DNA of 64,000 nucleotides. Source: a bacterium (GTDB lineage Bacteria > Desulfobacterota > DSWW01). The stretch is taken from NCBI GenBank assembly GCA_028277985.1, contig JANQFG010000118.1, forward strand, positions 62,001 through 126,000, given 5' to 3'. Each line of letters opens with the position of its first letter. Positions within the stretch are counted from its first letter, which is position 1. The notes beneath the pieces were generated by a model that saw only the letters and a program-made list of their open reading frames with translations, had not been told where the DNA came from and searched no databases. This document shows positions 51,669-60,633 of the stretch, one piece after another. Both the position numbers and the translations under genes were made by a program.

Positions 51669-52451
51669 CTACACCTGGTGGTCCGGGTAATAGAGTCTTT
51701 CAGAGACCTGCGCGGCAGTCTCTTTCAGTAGAGAAACCGTCTTTCCCTGCATGTGGTCCTTCATCCTGTACGCGGGGCCGCCGATCACGACGGCTGCGAC
51801 CGGGCTTCGGCTGTGATCAAAAACCGGCGCGGCCATGATGTGTACGTCTTCGTCGAGCTCGCCGTGCTCCAGGCTGATGCCTTTTCGTTTGATTTCCGAC
51901 AGCTTGCGCTTGATCTCCTTCGGATCGGTGATGGTCTTCGGTGTGAACGCCCTGAACTCGCCACGAAGCAGATCCTCGACAACCTTCTGAGGCAGGTGGG
52001 CCATGATCGCCCGTGCTCCGGCAGCCACGTGCACGGGCATCCTCGCGCCCAGGGTGGTCGAGATCTGAATCAACTGCGGACCCGGGGCAACGTAAGCCAG
52101 GATGGTCGTTTCACCCACCCAGACCTCGAGCCCCACCGATTCGTTGATTCTGTCCCGGAGACTGTCGATGAAAGGCCTGGCGATCGAGACGAGCTCGGTG
52201 TTCAAAGATTCGATGACGGCCTGTGCGAGGAAGAGGGTCGATCTTCCGAGGGAGTATTTTCTTGTTTCCGGATCCTGTTCGACAAAGCCGTGTTTCTTCA
52301 GAACCTTGAGAAGCCGGGTCGTGGTCGAGGGGTGGATGTCCAGCCTCTTGCTCAGCACCACGGGGGCTGTCTTCTCATTGCGTGGAACGAAGGCCATCAG
52401 GATTCGAAGGGCCTTCTCAACCGCGGCGTGGGTGCTGCGCTCTGATTCCAT
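51669..52451 (-). CDS. IclR family transcriptional regulator 3
   Basis: A 260-residue paralogue of the regulator at 47847-48683, with helix-turn-helix VVLSKRLDIHPSTTTRLLKVLKKHGF and the effector blocks VGLEVWVGETTILAYVAPGPQL and MPVHVAAGARAIMAHLP. The two proteins share long identical stretches, so they arose by duplication and may recognise similar sites. The gene lies 13 bases after the metallophosphoesterase gene with no room for a promoter of its own, and is convergent with the TetR operon. Ribosome site is weak (AAGAAG). Confidence 0.93.
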   Translation of the reverse strand: MESERSTHAAVEKALRILMAFVPRNEKTAPVVLSKRLDIHPSTTTRLLKVLKKHGFVEQDPETRKYSLGRSTLFLAQAVIESLNTELVSIARPFIDSLRDRINESVGLEVWVGETTILAYVAPGPQLIQISTTLGARMPVHVAAGARAIMAHLPQKVVEDLLRGEFRAFTPKTITDPKEIKRKLSEIKRKGISLEHGELDEDVHIMAAPVFDHSRSPVAAVVIGGPAYRMKDHMQGKTVSLLKETAAQVSERLYYPDHQV

Positions 52452-52464
52452 AAAGAGTTCTTCT

Positions 52465-53976
52465 TCAGATGCTTTTCGTCTCGTTCATCGGGAGGACTTC
52501 CATATCCGGATCCTTCCATTCGTAGAGAGTGGAGGTTCTTTCGGAGTTGCCGGCCCCCTGATCGGCATCGCGGTGCTCCTTCGGACGGATCCAGGTAAAG
52601 CATTTCTTTCCGTAAGGCTGCGTGCATTCAACGTCGTGGAAAGCGGGTGACCAGGTGCCGTTGTTGAGCACCTCGACCCCCTTGTAGAGAATGTGTCCCT
52701 CTTTGTGCGTGTGGCCGTGGACCACCCTCTTCACCCCTGCGATCTTCGCAGCCACCGGCGAACGCTTCACCGCATTCTTCTGGACGAGGCCCACATCCGA
52801 AGTGACCGACTGGGCATAGAAGATGAGTGCAGGCAGAAACAGTGCGAAGGGAATGAAGAACCACCAGAGGGAAACATCGGTAAACACGTTCAGAAAAGAG
52901 AAGATTTGAAAGCTCATCACCAGGAGCAGGAGCAGAAGCAGTGCCCGGTCGAGCCACAACTCCCGCAGGACCATCCAGGGATTGTAGATGGCCGGATGGG
53001 CATGAAGCTCCCGCAGGGACATCACGACCGGAGGTTCCGCGTTCGCCCGTGCCGCGATCGCCCGAACCCTCCTGGGCACCCGGAGGGGGTTCTTGTATGC
53101 CGGCATCAGCCCCTCTCCGATAGAGACCAGCAGGGTCGTCGTAGCCCCCCAGAACCAGGTCCACAACAGAAGAGGCTGCGTCCGTATGAGATACTTGAAG
53201 AAGAAGAAGAGATACTCCATAAGGGACATGATGAAGCTGCTCTCCACGTGCGGGTTGAACAGCCCCATCCCGTTCGTCATGTATCTTCCGGCCAGATTGC
53301 CGAAGGGTAGCCGGACGGACCGCTTCGAGCCCTTTCGAATGAGAGGGAAGACCGGGTTGGAGCAGAGGCAATAGGCATCATACTGGCTGCCATGCTCGAT
53401 CAGGGTGTCGCCTTCCGAGATGTAGAACCACTCCGCAAAGGTCACGTTCCTGCGTAAATCGTCCGGGATTTCGAGGTGTCGAAGGATCTCTTTCTGGACC
53501 GAAGGCCAGTGCAGCTCGATGTCGTGATTTCCGATCACGAAGACTACGCGGTTTCCTTTGAGGAGAAAGGATCTCAGGGTCCGGACAAAGACCGGATGAT
53601 CCTCGAGGATTTGGCGAATCTTGTACCTGGATTTCGGCTCCTCTGCGTTGAGCCCCCTCTTCTTCTCGAGCCAGCTCACATGAAATCCGGGTGATTCGGG
53701 CATGGCCATGACGGAGTCGAAATCGAAGAGATCCCCGTTCAAGACCAACTCGATGGGCCCGTCGATTCGCGCCTGCAAATCTTCCAGCAATCTCTCGAGG
53801 CTCGCGTCCACGAAGAGATCCGGATGCTTGAAACGCTTCCACAGGGGGTTGTCGGGCGGAGGGATTTCCGCGTCGGCCAGATGGACGTCGCTCAGGACAA
53901 CCGTATGGAGTGCTTGATCAGAGTTGGTTCGATCCAAAGGCCCATCACCGGGGGAGGGGTCTTGTCTCCCTCTCAT
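52465..53976 (-). CDS. Membrane metallophosphoesterase
   Basis: The 503-residue protein is a calcineurin-like phosphoesterase: VVLSDVHLAD, LNGDLFDFDSV, VFVIGNHDIELHW and, much later, VVHGHTHKEG hold the two-metal site. Between the third and last motif, residues about 245-400 contain hydrophobic segments (LFFFFKYLIRTQPLLLWTWFW, ALLLLLLLVMSFQIFSF, WFFIPFALFLPALIFYA), so membrane helices are inserted in the catalytic fold. This resembles no standard LpxH. Substrate may be a membrane-bound phosphoester such as a lipid diphosphate. The C-terminal NGTWSPAFHDVECTQPYG end closes the domain. Confidence 0.83.
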   Translation of the reverse strand: MRGRQDPSPGDGPLDRTNSDQALHTVVLSDVHLADAEIPPPDNPLWKRFKHPDLFVDASLERLLEDLQARIDGPIELVLNGDLFDFDSVMAMPESPGFHVSWLEKKRGLNAEEPKSRYKIRQILEDHPVFVRTLRSFLLKGNRVVFVIGNHDIELHWPSVQKEILRHLEIPDDLRRNVTFAEWFYISEGDTLIEHGSQYDAYCLCSNPVFPLIRKGSKRSVRLPFGNLAGRYMTNGMGLFNPHVESSFIMSLMEYLFFFFKYLIRTQPLLLWTWFWGATTTLLVSIGEGLMPAYKNPLRVPRRVRAIAARANAEPPVVMSLRELHAHPAIYNPWMVLRELWLDRALLLLLLLVMSFQIFSFLNVFTDVSLWWFFIPFALFLPALIFYAQSVTSDVGLVQKNAVKRSPVAAKIAGVKRVVHGHTHKEGHILYKGVEVLNNGTWSPAFHDVECTQPYGKKCFTWIRPKEHRDADQGAGNSERTSTLYEWKDPDMEVLPMNETKSI

Positions 53977-54121
53977 CGTTCTCGCTTCAGGTCGGGGTCG
54001 TGCTCCCAGTTCTCGATCGCCTGCTTCCCATAAAGGATAGCCTCAGGACGCGTCCGATTTCAAGAGTATCTCCGCCTCGCTCTTTACGTTCGCCTTGCGC
54101 AGGATGTCATCCATCGGGAAA

Positions 54122-55006
54122 TCAGTTCTTCTCTTTGCCCTTGCCCTTCTTGCGGCCTTTCTTGGTCCCCTCCTTCACGATCGGTGCCGGCCGCAGGCTC
54201 GACGTAGGGACCGGAGCCCGCAAGGCACGGTAGAGCATGAAGGCCCCGATCAGCACAAAGGGAATCGACAGCCATTGCCCCATCGTCAGAAAGGACTCGT
54301 TCGGCGACAGGGTCTGGTATTCCTTGAAGAATTCCACGACAAAACGGCCGGAGAAATAGAGAATGAAGAAGAGCGAGGCGAGGAGGCCCAGGGGGCGCTC
54401 CTCCTTGTACTTCCGGTCAACGAAATAGAGTGACAGAATAACGAACAGGCCGAGAAAGACTTCGTAGATCTGGCTCGGATGGCGGGCCGGGACAGAATCG
54501 AGGGGCAGGTGGCTGTCGTAGATGCATCGGGGGAACTTGACGGCCCAGGGCACGTCCGTGGCCCGGCCTACGATCTCGCTGTTCATGAAGTTCCCGACGC
54601 GCACCATGAGGGCACCCAGAGCAGCAGACATGGAGAACCGGTCCAGCACCTCGAGGTTCGAGAGCTTCAGGTGCCTCGCGTAGAGAACCAGCACCAGCAC
54701 CAGCCCGAGGGTCGCCCCATGGCTGGCCAGCCCTCCTTTCCACACGTAGAGGATCTCGATCGGATTGGCCAGGTATCGGGCCGGGTCATAGAACAGCACC
54801 TGTCCCAGGCGGGATCCTGCAATCACCGCGATGGCCCCCCACAGAAAGAACCCTTCCGCCTCCCTCTGTGTATGCCCACCGCGAAGCATCTGCCATTGCC
54901 AGATGTAGTAGCCTCCGATCAACATGATGGCGAACAGGAGCCCATAGTACCGTACCTGAATCGGGCCGAGTTCCAGCAGTATGGGCGAGACATCCCAGAC
55001 AAGCAC
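54122..55006 (-). CDS. lgt: Prolipoprotein diacylglyceryl transferase
   Basis: Lgt transfers diacylglycerol from phosphatidylglycerol to the lipobox cysteine of prolipoproteins at the inner membrane. The GTG start at 55006 is 7 bases after AAAGGAG, giving 294 residues; the frame is open far upstream, but that part is not family sequence. Marks are PIQVRYYGLLFAIM, GGLASHGATLG, the Lgt signature GNFMNSEIVGRATDVPWAV and HPSQIYE. There are about seven membrane helices. The last 25 residues form an unusual lysine-rich tail (KKGRKKGKGKEKN). It may process the lipoprotein at 1525-2556, among others. Confidence 0.96.
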   Translation of the reverse strand: MLVWDVSPILLELGPIQVRYYGLLFAIMLIGGYYIWQWQMLRGGHTQREAEGFFLWGAIAVIAGSRLGQVLFYDPARYLANPIEILYVWKGGLASHGATLGLVLVLVLYARHLKLSNLEVLDRFSMSAALGALMVRVGNFMNSEIVGRATDVPWAVKFPRCIYDSHLPLDSVPARHPSQIYEVFLGLFVILSLYFVDRKYKEERPLGLLASLFFILYFSGRFVVEFFKEYQTLSPNESFLTMGQWLSIPFVLIGAFMLYRALRAPVPTSSLRPAPIVKEGTKKGRKKGKGKEKN

Positions 55007-55217
55007 GATGCAGCTCCTTTCCTGTATGTACGAGCCGGCGAGTGTTGCGATCCGAACCCCGGCCAGTCTAGCCGGTTTCCCGCCAAATTGCGACATCCCT
55101 CCGCCGGGCCGCACAAAGGGGTGTATGGAGGCTTTCCTGTTGTGGTATGGTTGGGTACGGTGCCGGGGCCGGAATCTTCCGTCCCCCCTACTCTGCCACG
55201 GATCGGAGCCGGATAAC

Positions 55218-56279
55218 ATGACCCAACTCATCGTCGTCGTCTTCGCGGTGCTCACCATCTCATTCCTCTGTTCCCTTCTCGAAGCCGTCCTCCTGACCAT
55301 GACCCGTCCGTACATCCAGACCCTGATCGACAGGAAGAACCGCTCGGGCAGGACCCTGCTCGGGCTGAAGGAGAAAATCGAGGAGCCGATTTCCGCGATC
55401 CTTACGCTCAACACGATCGCCCACACCGTCGGGGCGACCGTTGCCGGCGCCCTGGCCCTGCAGGTCTTCGGATCCGAATGGATGGCCCTCTTCTCCGCGA
55501 TACTGGCCTTCCTGGTTCTCATCTTCTCCGAGATCATCCCCAAGACCCTGGGCGCCCACTACTGGAAATCCCTCGGGCCCTTCTCCGCATACCTGCTCAA
55601 GGGGATGGTCTTTCTCCAGAAGCCCCTGATCGTCCCGATGAACGCCATGTCGGGGTGGCTCCGAAAGGGTGCTGCCGTTCCTCCCATGAGCAAGGAGGAG
55701 ATCCGGAGTGCGGTTCGAATCGGCTACTTTCTCGGGGTTCTTCAGCCCCCTGAGTTCGAGATCATGGAAAACCTCTTCCGGCTGAGGTCTGTACAGGTCA
55801 AGGACATCATGACTCCTCGCACCGTGGCCCACTGGCTGCCGCCGGACCAGAACATCGGTGACCTCTTCGAGCAGCGAAAGGAGCTCTCCTTCTCGCGAAT
55901 CCCCCTGTATAACGCCCACGAGAACACAATCGAAGGAGTGGTCCTCCGCCGCGACATCATGACGAAGTTCGCGGACCAGGAGACCGACCTAGAGCTGAAG
56001 GCCCTTGCCAGGCCCCCGGAATTCATTATCGAGAAGATGACCGTTTACGAGCTCTTTAACCTCCTCATCACCCAGGGGATCCACCTTGCCATCGTCCTGA
56101 ACGAATACGGGGACTTCACCGGAATCGTCACCATGGAAGACGCCATCGAAACCCTTCTCGGAAAGGAGATCGTCGACGAATTCGACGAGGTCGTGGACAT
56201 GAGAGAGCTTGCCCGGAAGAAGCGGTTTCGCTTCACCCGCAGAGGCCGGATAGAGGAGAACACCGAGCCGAAGGAATAG
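55218..56279 (+). CDS. DUF21 (CNNM) and CBS-domain membrane protein
   Basis: ATG 55218 gives 353 residues with an N-terminal DUF21 transmembrane domain (about 1-180: IVVVFAVLTISFLCSLLEAVLL, ALFSAILAFLVLIFSEIIPKTLG) and a CBS pair (about 200-325, starting VKDIMTPRTVAHWL, ending IVTMEDAIETLLG). Such proteins are related to CNNM/CorB-type magnesium transporters or regulators. The usual C-terminal CorC_HlyC domain is missing: the protein stops shortly after the CBS pair with a basic tail. It precedes the GH13 gene by 6 bases and is divergent from lgt. Confidence 0.9.
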   Translation: MTQLIVVVFAVLTISFLCSLLEAVLLTMTRPYIQTLIDRKNRSGRTLLGLKEKIEEPISAILTLNTIAHTVGATVAGALALQVFGSEWMALFSAILAFLVLIFSEIIPKTLGAHYWKSLGPFSAYLLKGMVFLQKPLIVPMNAMSGWLRKGAAVPPMSKEEIRSAVRIGYFLGVLQPPEFEIMENLFRLRSVQVKDIMTPRTVAHWLPPDQNIGDLFEQRKELSFSRIPLYNAHENTIEGVVLRRDIMTKFADQETDLELKALARPPEFIIEKMTVYELFNLLITQGIHLAIVLNEYGDFTGIVTMEDAIETLLGKEIVDEFDEVVDMRELARKKRFRFTRRGRIEENTEPKE

Positions 56280-56285
56280 CAGGTC

Positions 56286-57845
56286 ATGGAACCCTTGCCC
56301 AGGAATCCGAGTCTCTATGAGATCAATTGCCGTGTCTGGCTTCAGACCCTTTCGTGCCAGGTGGGGCACAGAATCTCACTCGCCCAGGTCCCCCAGGAGG
56401 AGTGGGTGAGACTCAGGGATCTGGGGATGGATATCGTGTGGCTCATGGGCGTGTGGCTTCCCAGCCCCCAAGGTATCCGGATCGCGCGAAGCCATCCGGA
56501 CCTGCAGGATGCCTACCGGCAGGCACTGCCCGATTTCTCTCCGGACGACGTGATCGGATCCCCCTATGCGATTGCCGACTACCGGCTCGATCCCTCTCTG
56601 GGCACGGAGGAAGACCTGACTCAGGTACGCGAGAACATGCGCAAGGCCGGGATTGGCCTCGTTCTGGATTTTGTACCGAATCACACGGCCCGCGACCATC
56701 CCTGGGTGCGTGCACACCCGGAGCGCTACGTACATTCGCAAGACCCTTCCGATTTCTTGCCGGGGGCCTCCTTCGAGACAAGGTGTACAGACGGGACCAA
56801 AAGATGGGTTGCCCACGGCCGCGACCCCTATTTCCCGGCCTGGACGGACACGGCCCAGATCTTCCCCCTCAGTTCGGAAACCCGCGAAGCTGTTGCCAAG
56901 CAACTCCTTCGGATCGCCCGGTTCTGCGACGGCCTCCGATGTGACATGGCCATGCTCGTCCGGAATCGCATCTTCGAGCAGACCTGGAAGACCTGGGTGG
57001 AAGCGAAGGGCCATCGCATACCCGAGCGGGAGTACTGGGATGAAGTCCTGGCTCCCCTGAAGGCCGAACATCCGGACTTCCTCCTGATGGCTGAAGTGTA
57101 CTGGGGCCTCGAGCCCGAGCTGTTGCAGGCCGGATTCGACTATGTATACGACAAGGCAGGGTACGATCGACTGCGAGCCTGCGACATGATGGGCTACAAA
57201 CAGGGCATTGCGGAGGAAGCAGAAGAGCGTTACCGAAGGGTCCGGTTCCTCGAGAATCACGACGAAGACCGTCTGGCGGCCGCCTTCCCGGCAAAGGCCT
57301 TCCAGACCACCGCCGTCCTCCATGCCCTCTCGCCCGGCTTGAGGCTCTTTCACCACGGTCAGTTGGAAGGGCTCAAGATCCGCCTGCCGGTTCAACTCGG
57401 CCGGGAACCGGACGAGGAGCCAGATCCGGATGTAGCGGCCTTCTACCAGAGGCTGCTTGCCGTAACCAGGGAGCCGGTCTTCAAGAAGGGCGAAGGGTTC
57501 GTATTGTCTGCGGTGCCCGCCTTTGAAGGTGATGAGGGGTTCCAGCCACTGGTGGGTTTCGCCTACCGGCACGACGAGGAAATCGGAATCGCGGCCGTTA
57601 ACCAGAGCGAGCAGACCGCCTCGGGGTATTTTCGATTCCCCAGGGGATTCTGGCAGGGTTGCAGCGGGGTGGAGTTACGCGACAGACTTACCGAGCCGGA
57701 AGAGGTCTACGTGCGCGAGCCGGAAGCCCTCGAGGCCGAGGGCCTCTACGTACGACTCGAGCCGCACTCCTTCCATCTTCTTACCGCCTCGATCCGTACA
57801 TCTCCTTTGTCTGACAGTGTACGGAACCCACCGGGTAATTGCTGA
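56286..57845 (+). CDS. GH13 alpha-amylase-family enzyme
   Basis: The 519-residue protein carries the four conserved regions of family GH13: LVLDFVPNH (I), GLRCDMAM with the nucleophile D220 (II), LLMAEVYWG with the acid E270 (III) and FLENHDEDR with D326 (IV). It is cytoplasmic, without a signal peptide, and acts on an alpha-glucan or a related glucosyl substrate. The start YEINCRVWL and the tail HSFHLL are typical of stand-alone maltogenic or glucan-modifying enzymes. The last 65 bases overlap the convergent deiminase-like gene. Ribosome site is weak (AGCAGG). Confidence 0.9.
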   Translation: MEPLPRNPSLYEINCRVWLQTLSCQVGHRISLAQVPQEEWVRLRDLGMDIVWLMGVWLPSPQGIRIARSHPDLQDAYRQALPDFSPDDVIGSPYAIADYRLDPSLGTEEDLTQVRENMRKAGIGLVLDFVPNHTARDHPWVRAHPERYVHSQDPSDFLPGASFETRCTDGTKRWVAHGRDPYFPAWTDTAQIFPLSSETREAVAKQLLRIARFCDGLRCDMAMLVRNRIFEQTWKTWVEAKGHRIPEREYWDEVLAPLKAEHPDFLLMAEVYWGLEPELLQAGFDYVYDKAGYDRLRACDMMGYKQGIAEEAEERYRRVRFLENHDEDRLAAAFPAKAFQTTAVLHALSPGLRLFHHGQLEGLKIRLPVQLGREPDEEPDPDVAAFYQRLLAVTREPVFKKGEGFVLSAVPAFEGDEGFQPLVGFAYRHDEEIGIAAVNQSEQTASGYFRFPRGFWQGCSGVELRDRLTEPEEVYVREPEALEAEGLYVRLEPHSFHLLTASIRTSPLSDSVRNPPGNC

Positions 57846-59217
57846 AGTCGATCCCGACGACCTTGTACCCGGGCATTGCTTTTCTGTACAACTCCAGGGC
57901 AGCCGAGTCTTCCTTCTCGCCGAAGACGGGCACGATGACCGAACCGTTGACGGTAAGGCTATTGATGTAGCTCCAGAAATTCGGGGAATCCTTCGGAATC
58001 TCGGGCATCCTGCATCTCAGGATCTCATAGTTCCGGCCGGTGCAGGCTTTTGCCCGGGACAGGATTTGAGCGACCTCCTCGAACACGGAATGCCATGGAT
58101 AGTCCCTTTCGCTCTGGATCACCATGAGCGTATCATCGTCGATGAACTTGACGACCATATCCACGTGCCCGGTCACCTCGCCCTTCAGATGCGGAAGCAG
58201 GATGAGATTCGTACACCCGAAGTAAGCGTTCATGACTCTCTCGAGCTTCTTGAGGTCCATATCCGGATTGTTTTTCAGGACCGAGTCGAACATGATGATC
58301 GTGCCTTTTCCATCCGTGATGATGTTTCCGCCTTCCACCACGGCAGGCAGCCTGTACACGGGCAGATCAAAGAACCTTCCAAGATCACCTGCTGCATCCG
58401 CGCAGAACTTGTGATAGGAGGTGTATGCCAGATAGTAGGGGTTCCATATGAAGGCTCTGCTGCCGTCCTCCTGCACGACGGTCGTCGGTCCATAGTCCCG
58501 CACCCAGACATCATCACTCCTGACGCCGACGAATCTCACCCTGTCCAGGTCCAGGCCCTTCTTCAAAAGATACAGCATTACACCCTTCTGCCAGTGCTCG
58601 TCGGGCACCAGAACGATGATCTCGGCTTCCCGTACGATACTGCTGATCAGCTCCACGTGCGTTTTCCACTGGCTCGGGAAATAGACCGGAAAAGACACGA
58701 ACACGGATTCGATCGGTTCGTATTCTGCGGGAAGCCGTACCGGGCTTTCCGGCGCATCACTCATATAGGCTCTTGTATGTGCCTTCAGCGGTTTCATGCG
58801 ATGCGCGTGGATCCGGATTTCGTTCAGCAGTTCCATCGCCTGCTTTCTGGAAACGGCTATCTCACCGAGAATCCCTGTTTCTTCCATGTAGTCCGCGATA
58901 TCTTCGTCCGAATGCAACCCTTCTGTTGCCGCTTCATATCGATAGGCGTATTTCTCCCTGACCACGGACTCCACCTGGGAAGCAATGTCTTCATTCATGT
59001 ACTCCTTGGCCCACGGGGCGGCACTTTCGAGCAGTTTTTCCCACGAATAGGTCGTGAAGGTCTGGAAGGGCAAGCTCACGTCATTGTCGAGAAAGTAGCT
59101 CTTGCCCTCGTTCACAAACGACCTCTGAATGACCTTCTCAGGAAGCAGATACCCGAGCAGGAAGCCGATGACGAGCATGGACACCGATAGAAATACCGCG
59201 CTGGGAACCTTTTTCAT
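57781..59217 (-). CDS. Membrane-anchored agmatine/peptidylarginine deiminase-like protein
   Basis: The 478-residue protein has an N-terminal membrane anchor (residues 7-25, VFLSVSMLVIGFLLGYLL) and a pentein-fold catalytic domain from about 170. Catalytic candidates are DVWVRDYGP (aspartate), EVTGHVDMVV (histidine and aspartate) and the cysteine in GSVHCQTKEM. PAD-type enzymes hydrolyse the guanidinium of arginine or agmatine to citrulline or carbamoylputrescine; the anchored, exported form recalls bacterial peptidylarginine deiminases. A 120-residue N-terminal extension (25-165) is helical and unique. It overlaps the GH13 stop by 65 bases on the opposite strand. Confidence 0.85.
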   Translation of the reverse strand: MKKVPSAVFLSVSMLVIGFLLGYLLPEKVIQRSFVNEGKSYFLDNDVSLPFQTFTTYSWEKLLESAAPWAKEYMNEDIASQVESVVREKYAYRYEAATEGLHSDEDIADYMEETGILGEIAVSRKQAMELLNEIRIHAHRMKPLKAHTRAYMSDAPESPVRLPAEYEPIESVFVSFPVYFPSQWKTHVELISSIVREAEIIVLVPDEHWQKGVMLYLLKKGLDLDRVRFVGVRSDDVWVRDYGPTTVVQEDGSRAFIWNPYYLAYTSYHKFCADAAGDLGRFFDLPVYRLPAVVEGGNIITDGKGTIIMFDSVLKNNPDMDLKKLERVMNAYFGCTNLILLPHLKGEVTGHVDMVVKFIDDDTLMVIQSERDYPWHSVFEEVAQILSRAKACTGRNYEILRCRMPEIPKDSPNFWSYINSLTVNGSVIVPVFGEKEDSAALELYRKAMPGYKVVGIDFSNYPVGSVHCQTKEMYGSRR

Positions 59218-59300
59218 CTGTTTTCCCCCCTTCTGTGTATCGAGGAAGGATAGCGAAGCACCGGATTCTATGTCAAAATGGGCGACAAGGAGGCAGATGA

Positions 59301-60539
59301 ATGGACCTGAGACCCTTGAGAGTCAACGGCAAGAGGTTGCGCAATTCCCTCGAAGAACTGGCCCGCATCGGCGCCACCCCGGCCGGGGGCGTGCGAAGAC
59401 TTGCTCTGTCGGATGAAGACAGGCAGGCAAGAGATCTCTTTGTCAGCTGGCTCGAAGAGCTGGACCTGGAGATATCCATTGATGAGTTGGGGAACATCTT
59501 CGGCAAACGGGCCGGCACAAACAATGGACTCCCTCCGGTCGTGAGCGGGTCCCACATCGATTCCCAGCCCACCGGGGGGCGGTTTGACGGTGCCCTGGGG
59601 GTGATGGCCCCCCTCGAGGTTCTCAGAACCCTTCACGAAAACAATGTAGAAACGGAGCGACCCATTGTCATTGTCGACTGGACCAACGAGGAGGGCTCAC
59701 GGTTTGCGCCGGCCATGGTCGGTTCAGGCGTCTGGGTCGGCGCACTGGAACGGGACTGGGTCTACGATCGAACCGATCGCAACGGAAATCGATTCGAAGA
59801 TGAGCTGGTTCGGATCGGGTACAGGGGAACCACTCCGGCGAAGAGGTGGCCCGTTCACTGTTACTACGAATATCACATAGAACAGGGGCCGGTGCTGGAG
59901 GAAGAGAGGAAGGTCATTGGTGCCCCGAAAGGAATCCTTGGCCTCCACTGGTTCGACGTCTTCGTTACCGGAGAGGCGAATCAGGTCGGCCCGACCCCCA
60001 TGGAGGGTCGACGTGATGCTCTCTGCGCTGCCGCCGAGATGATTCTGCAGGTGAATCAGCTGCCCGAGAGAATGGGCGGCAACATGGTGGCCACCGTCGG
60101 GGAGGTCCGGAATGCTCCGAACTCCAGAAACATCATACCGGATCATGTCCACTTCACGGTGGACATACGGTCCTGGGACGATGACCACGCCGGCCGGGCA
60201 TGGAAGCAGGTCCGAGAGGATTTTGAAGACACGGCTGCACGCAGAGGCTGTTCGATCGAAATTGAGGAAACGTGGCGCGTGCAGCATGCCGAGTTCGACG
60301 AAGACCTGGTTCAGCAGATCCTCCAAATCGCACCTGAGCTGGGATACTCGCATTTGCACATGGTGAGCGGAGCGGGCCACGATGCGAGCTACATGAATCA
60401 GGTTTGTCCGACCGCCATGATCTTCATTCCGAGCATCGGCGGCCGGAGCCACGTGGAGGTGGAGAATTCAAGATGGGAAGACTGCGAAGCAGGGACCAAT
60501 GTTCTGCTTCATGCCATTCTACGGTCCGCCCGCGCATGA
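59301..60539 (+). CDS. M20-family amidohydrolase (N-carbamoyl-L-amino acid/allantoate type)
   Basis: The 412-residue enzyme has SGSHIDSQPTGGRFDGALG (zinc ligands H and D), DWTNEEGSRFAPAM with the catalytic and ligand glutamates, EYHIEQGPVLEEE and the late SGAGHDASYM. These are marks of the Zn-dependent N-carbamoylase, beta-ureidopropionase and allantoate amidohydrolase group. It could release ammonia and CO2 from carbamoylated amino acids or ureides. The upstream deiminase-like gene is divergent, which keeps a link to guanidino/ureido chemistry open. AAGGAGG is 7 bases before ATG. Confidence 0.92.
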   Translation: MDLRPLRVNGKRLRNSLEELARIGATPAGGVRRLALSDEDRQARDLFVSWLEELDLEISIDELGNIFGKRAGTNNGLPPVVSGSHIDSQPTGGRFDGALGVMAPLEVLRTLHENNVETERPIVIVDWTNEEGSRFAPAMVGSGVWVGALERDWVYDRTDRNGNRFEDELVRIGYRGTTPAKRWPVHCYYEYHIEQGPVLEEERKVIGAPKGILGLHWFDVFVTGEANQVGPTPMEGRRDALCAAAEMILQVNQLPERMGGNMVATVGEVRNAPNSRNIIPDHVHFTVDIRSWDDDHAGRAWKQVREDFEDTAARRGCSIEIEETWRVQHAEFDEDLVQQILQIAPELGYSHLHMVSGAGHDASYMNQVCPTAMIFIPSIGGRSHVEVENSRWEDCEAGTNVLLHAILRSARA

Positions 60540-60633
60540 AGATCACATTTCCGTTGAAAATGCCTTTGGGACCTGATAGAAATAGCGGTCCGCACGCAGC
60601 CTCATCCGCACAGAACGCGAAAGGGACAAGGCC

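Noticed and set aside
53977..54121. A 23-codon ORF beginning just after lgt, starting MDDILRKANVK.
   Set aside because: It has no clear ribosome site and no homology visible; it is as likely to be a decayed end of an upstream gene as a protein.
55007..55543. A long N-terminal extension of lgt.
   Set aside because: It is antisense to the DUF21-CBS gene and lacks Lgt sequence; GTG 55006 with AAAGGAG gives the normal N-terminus.
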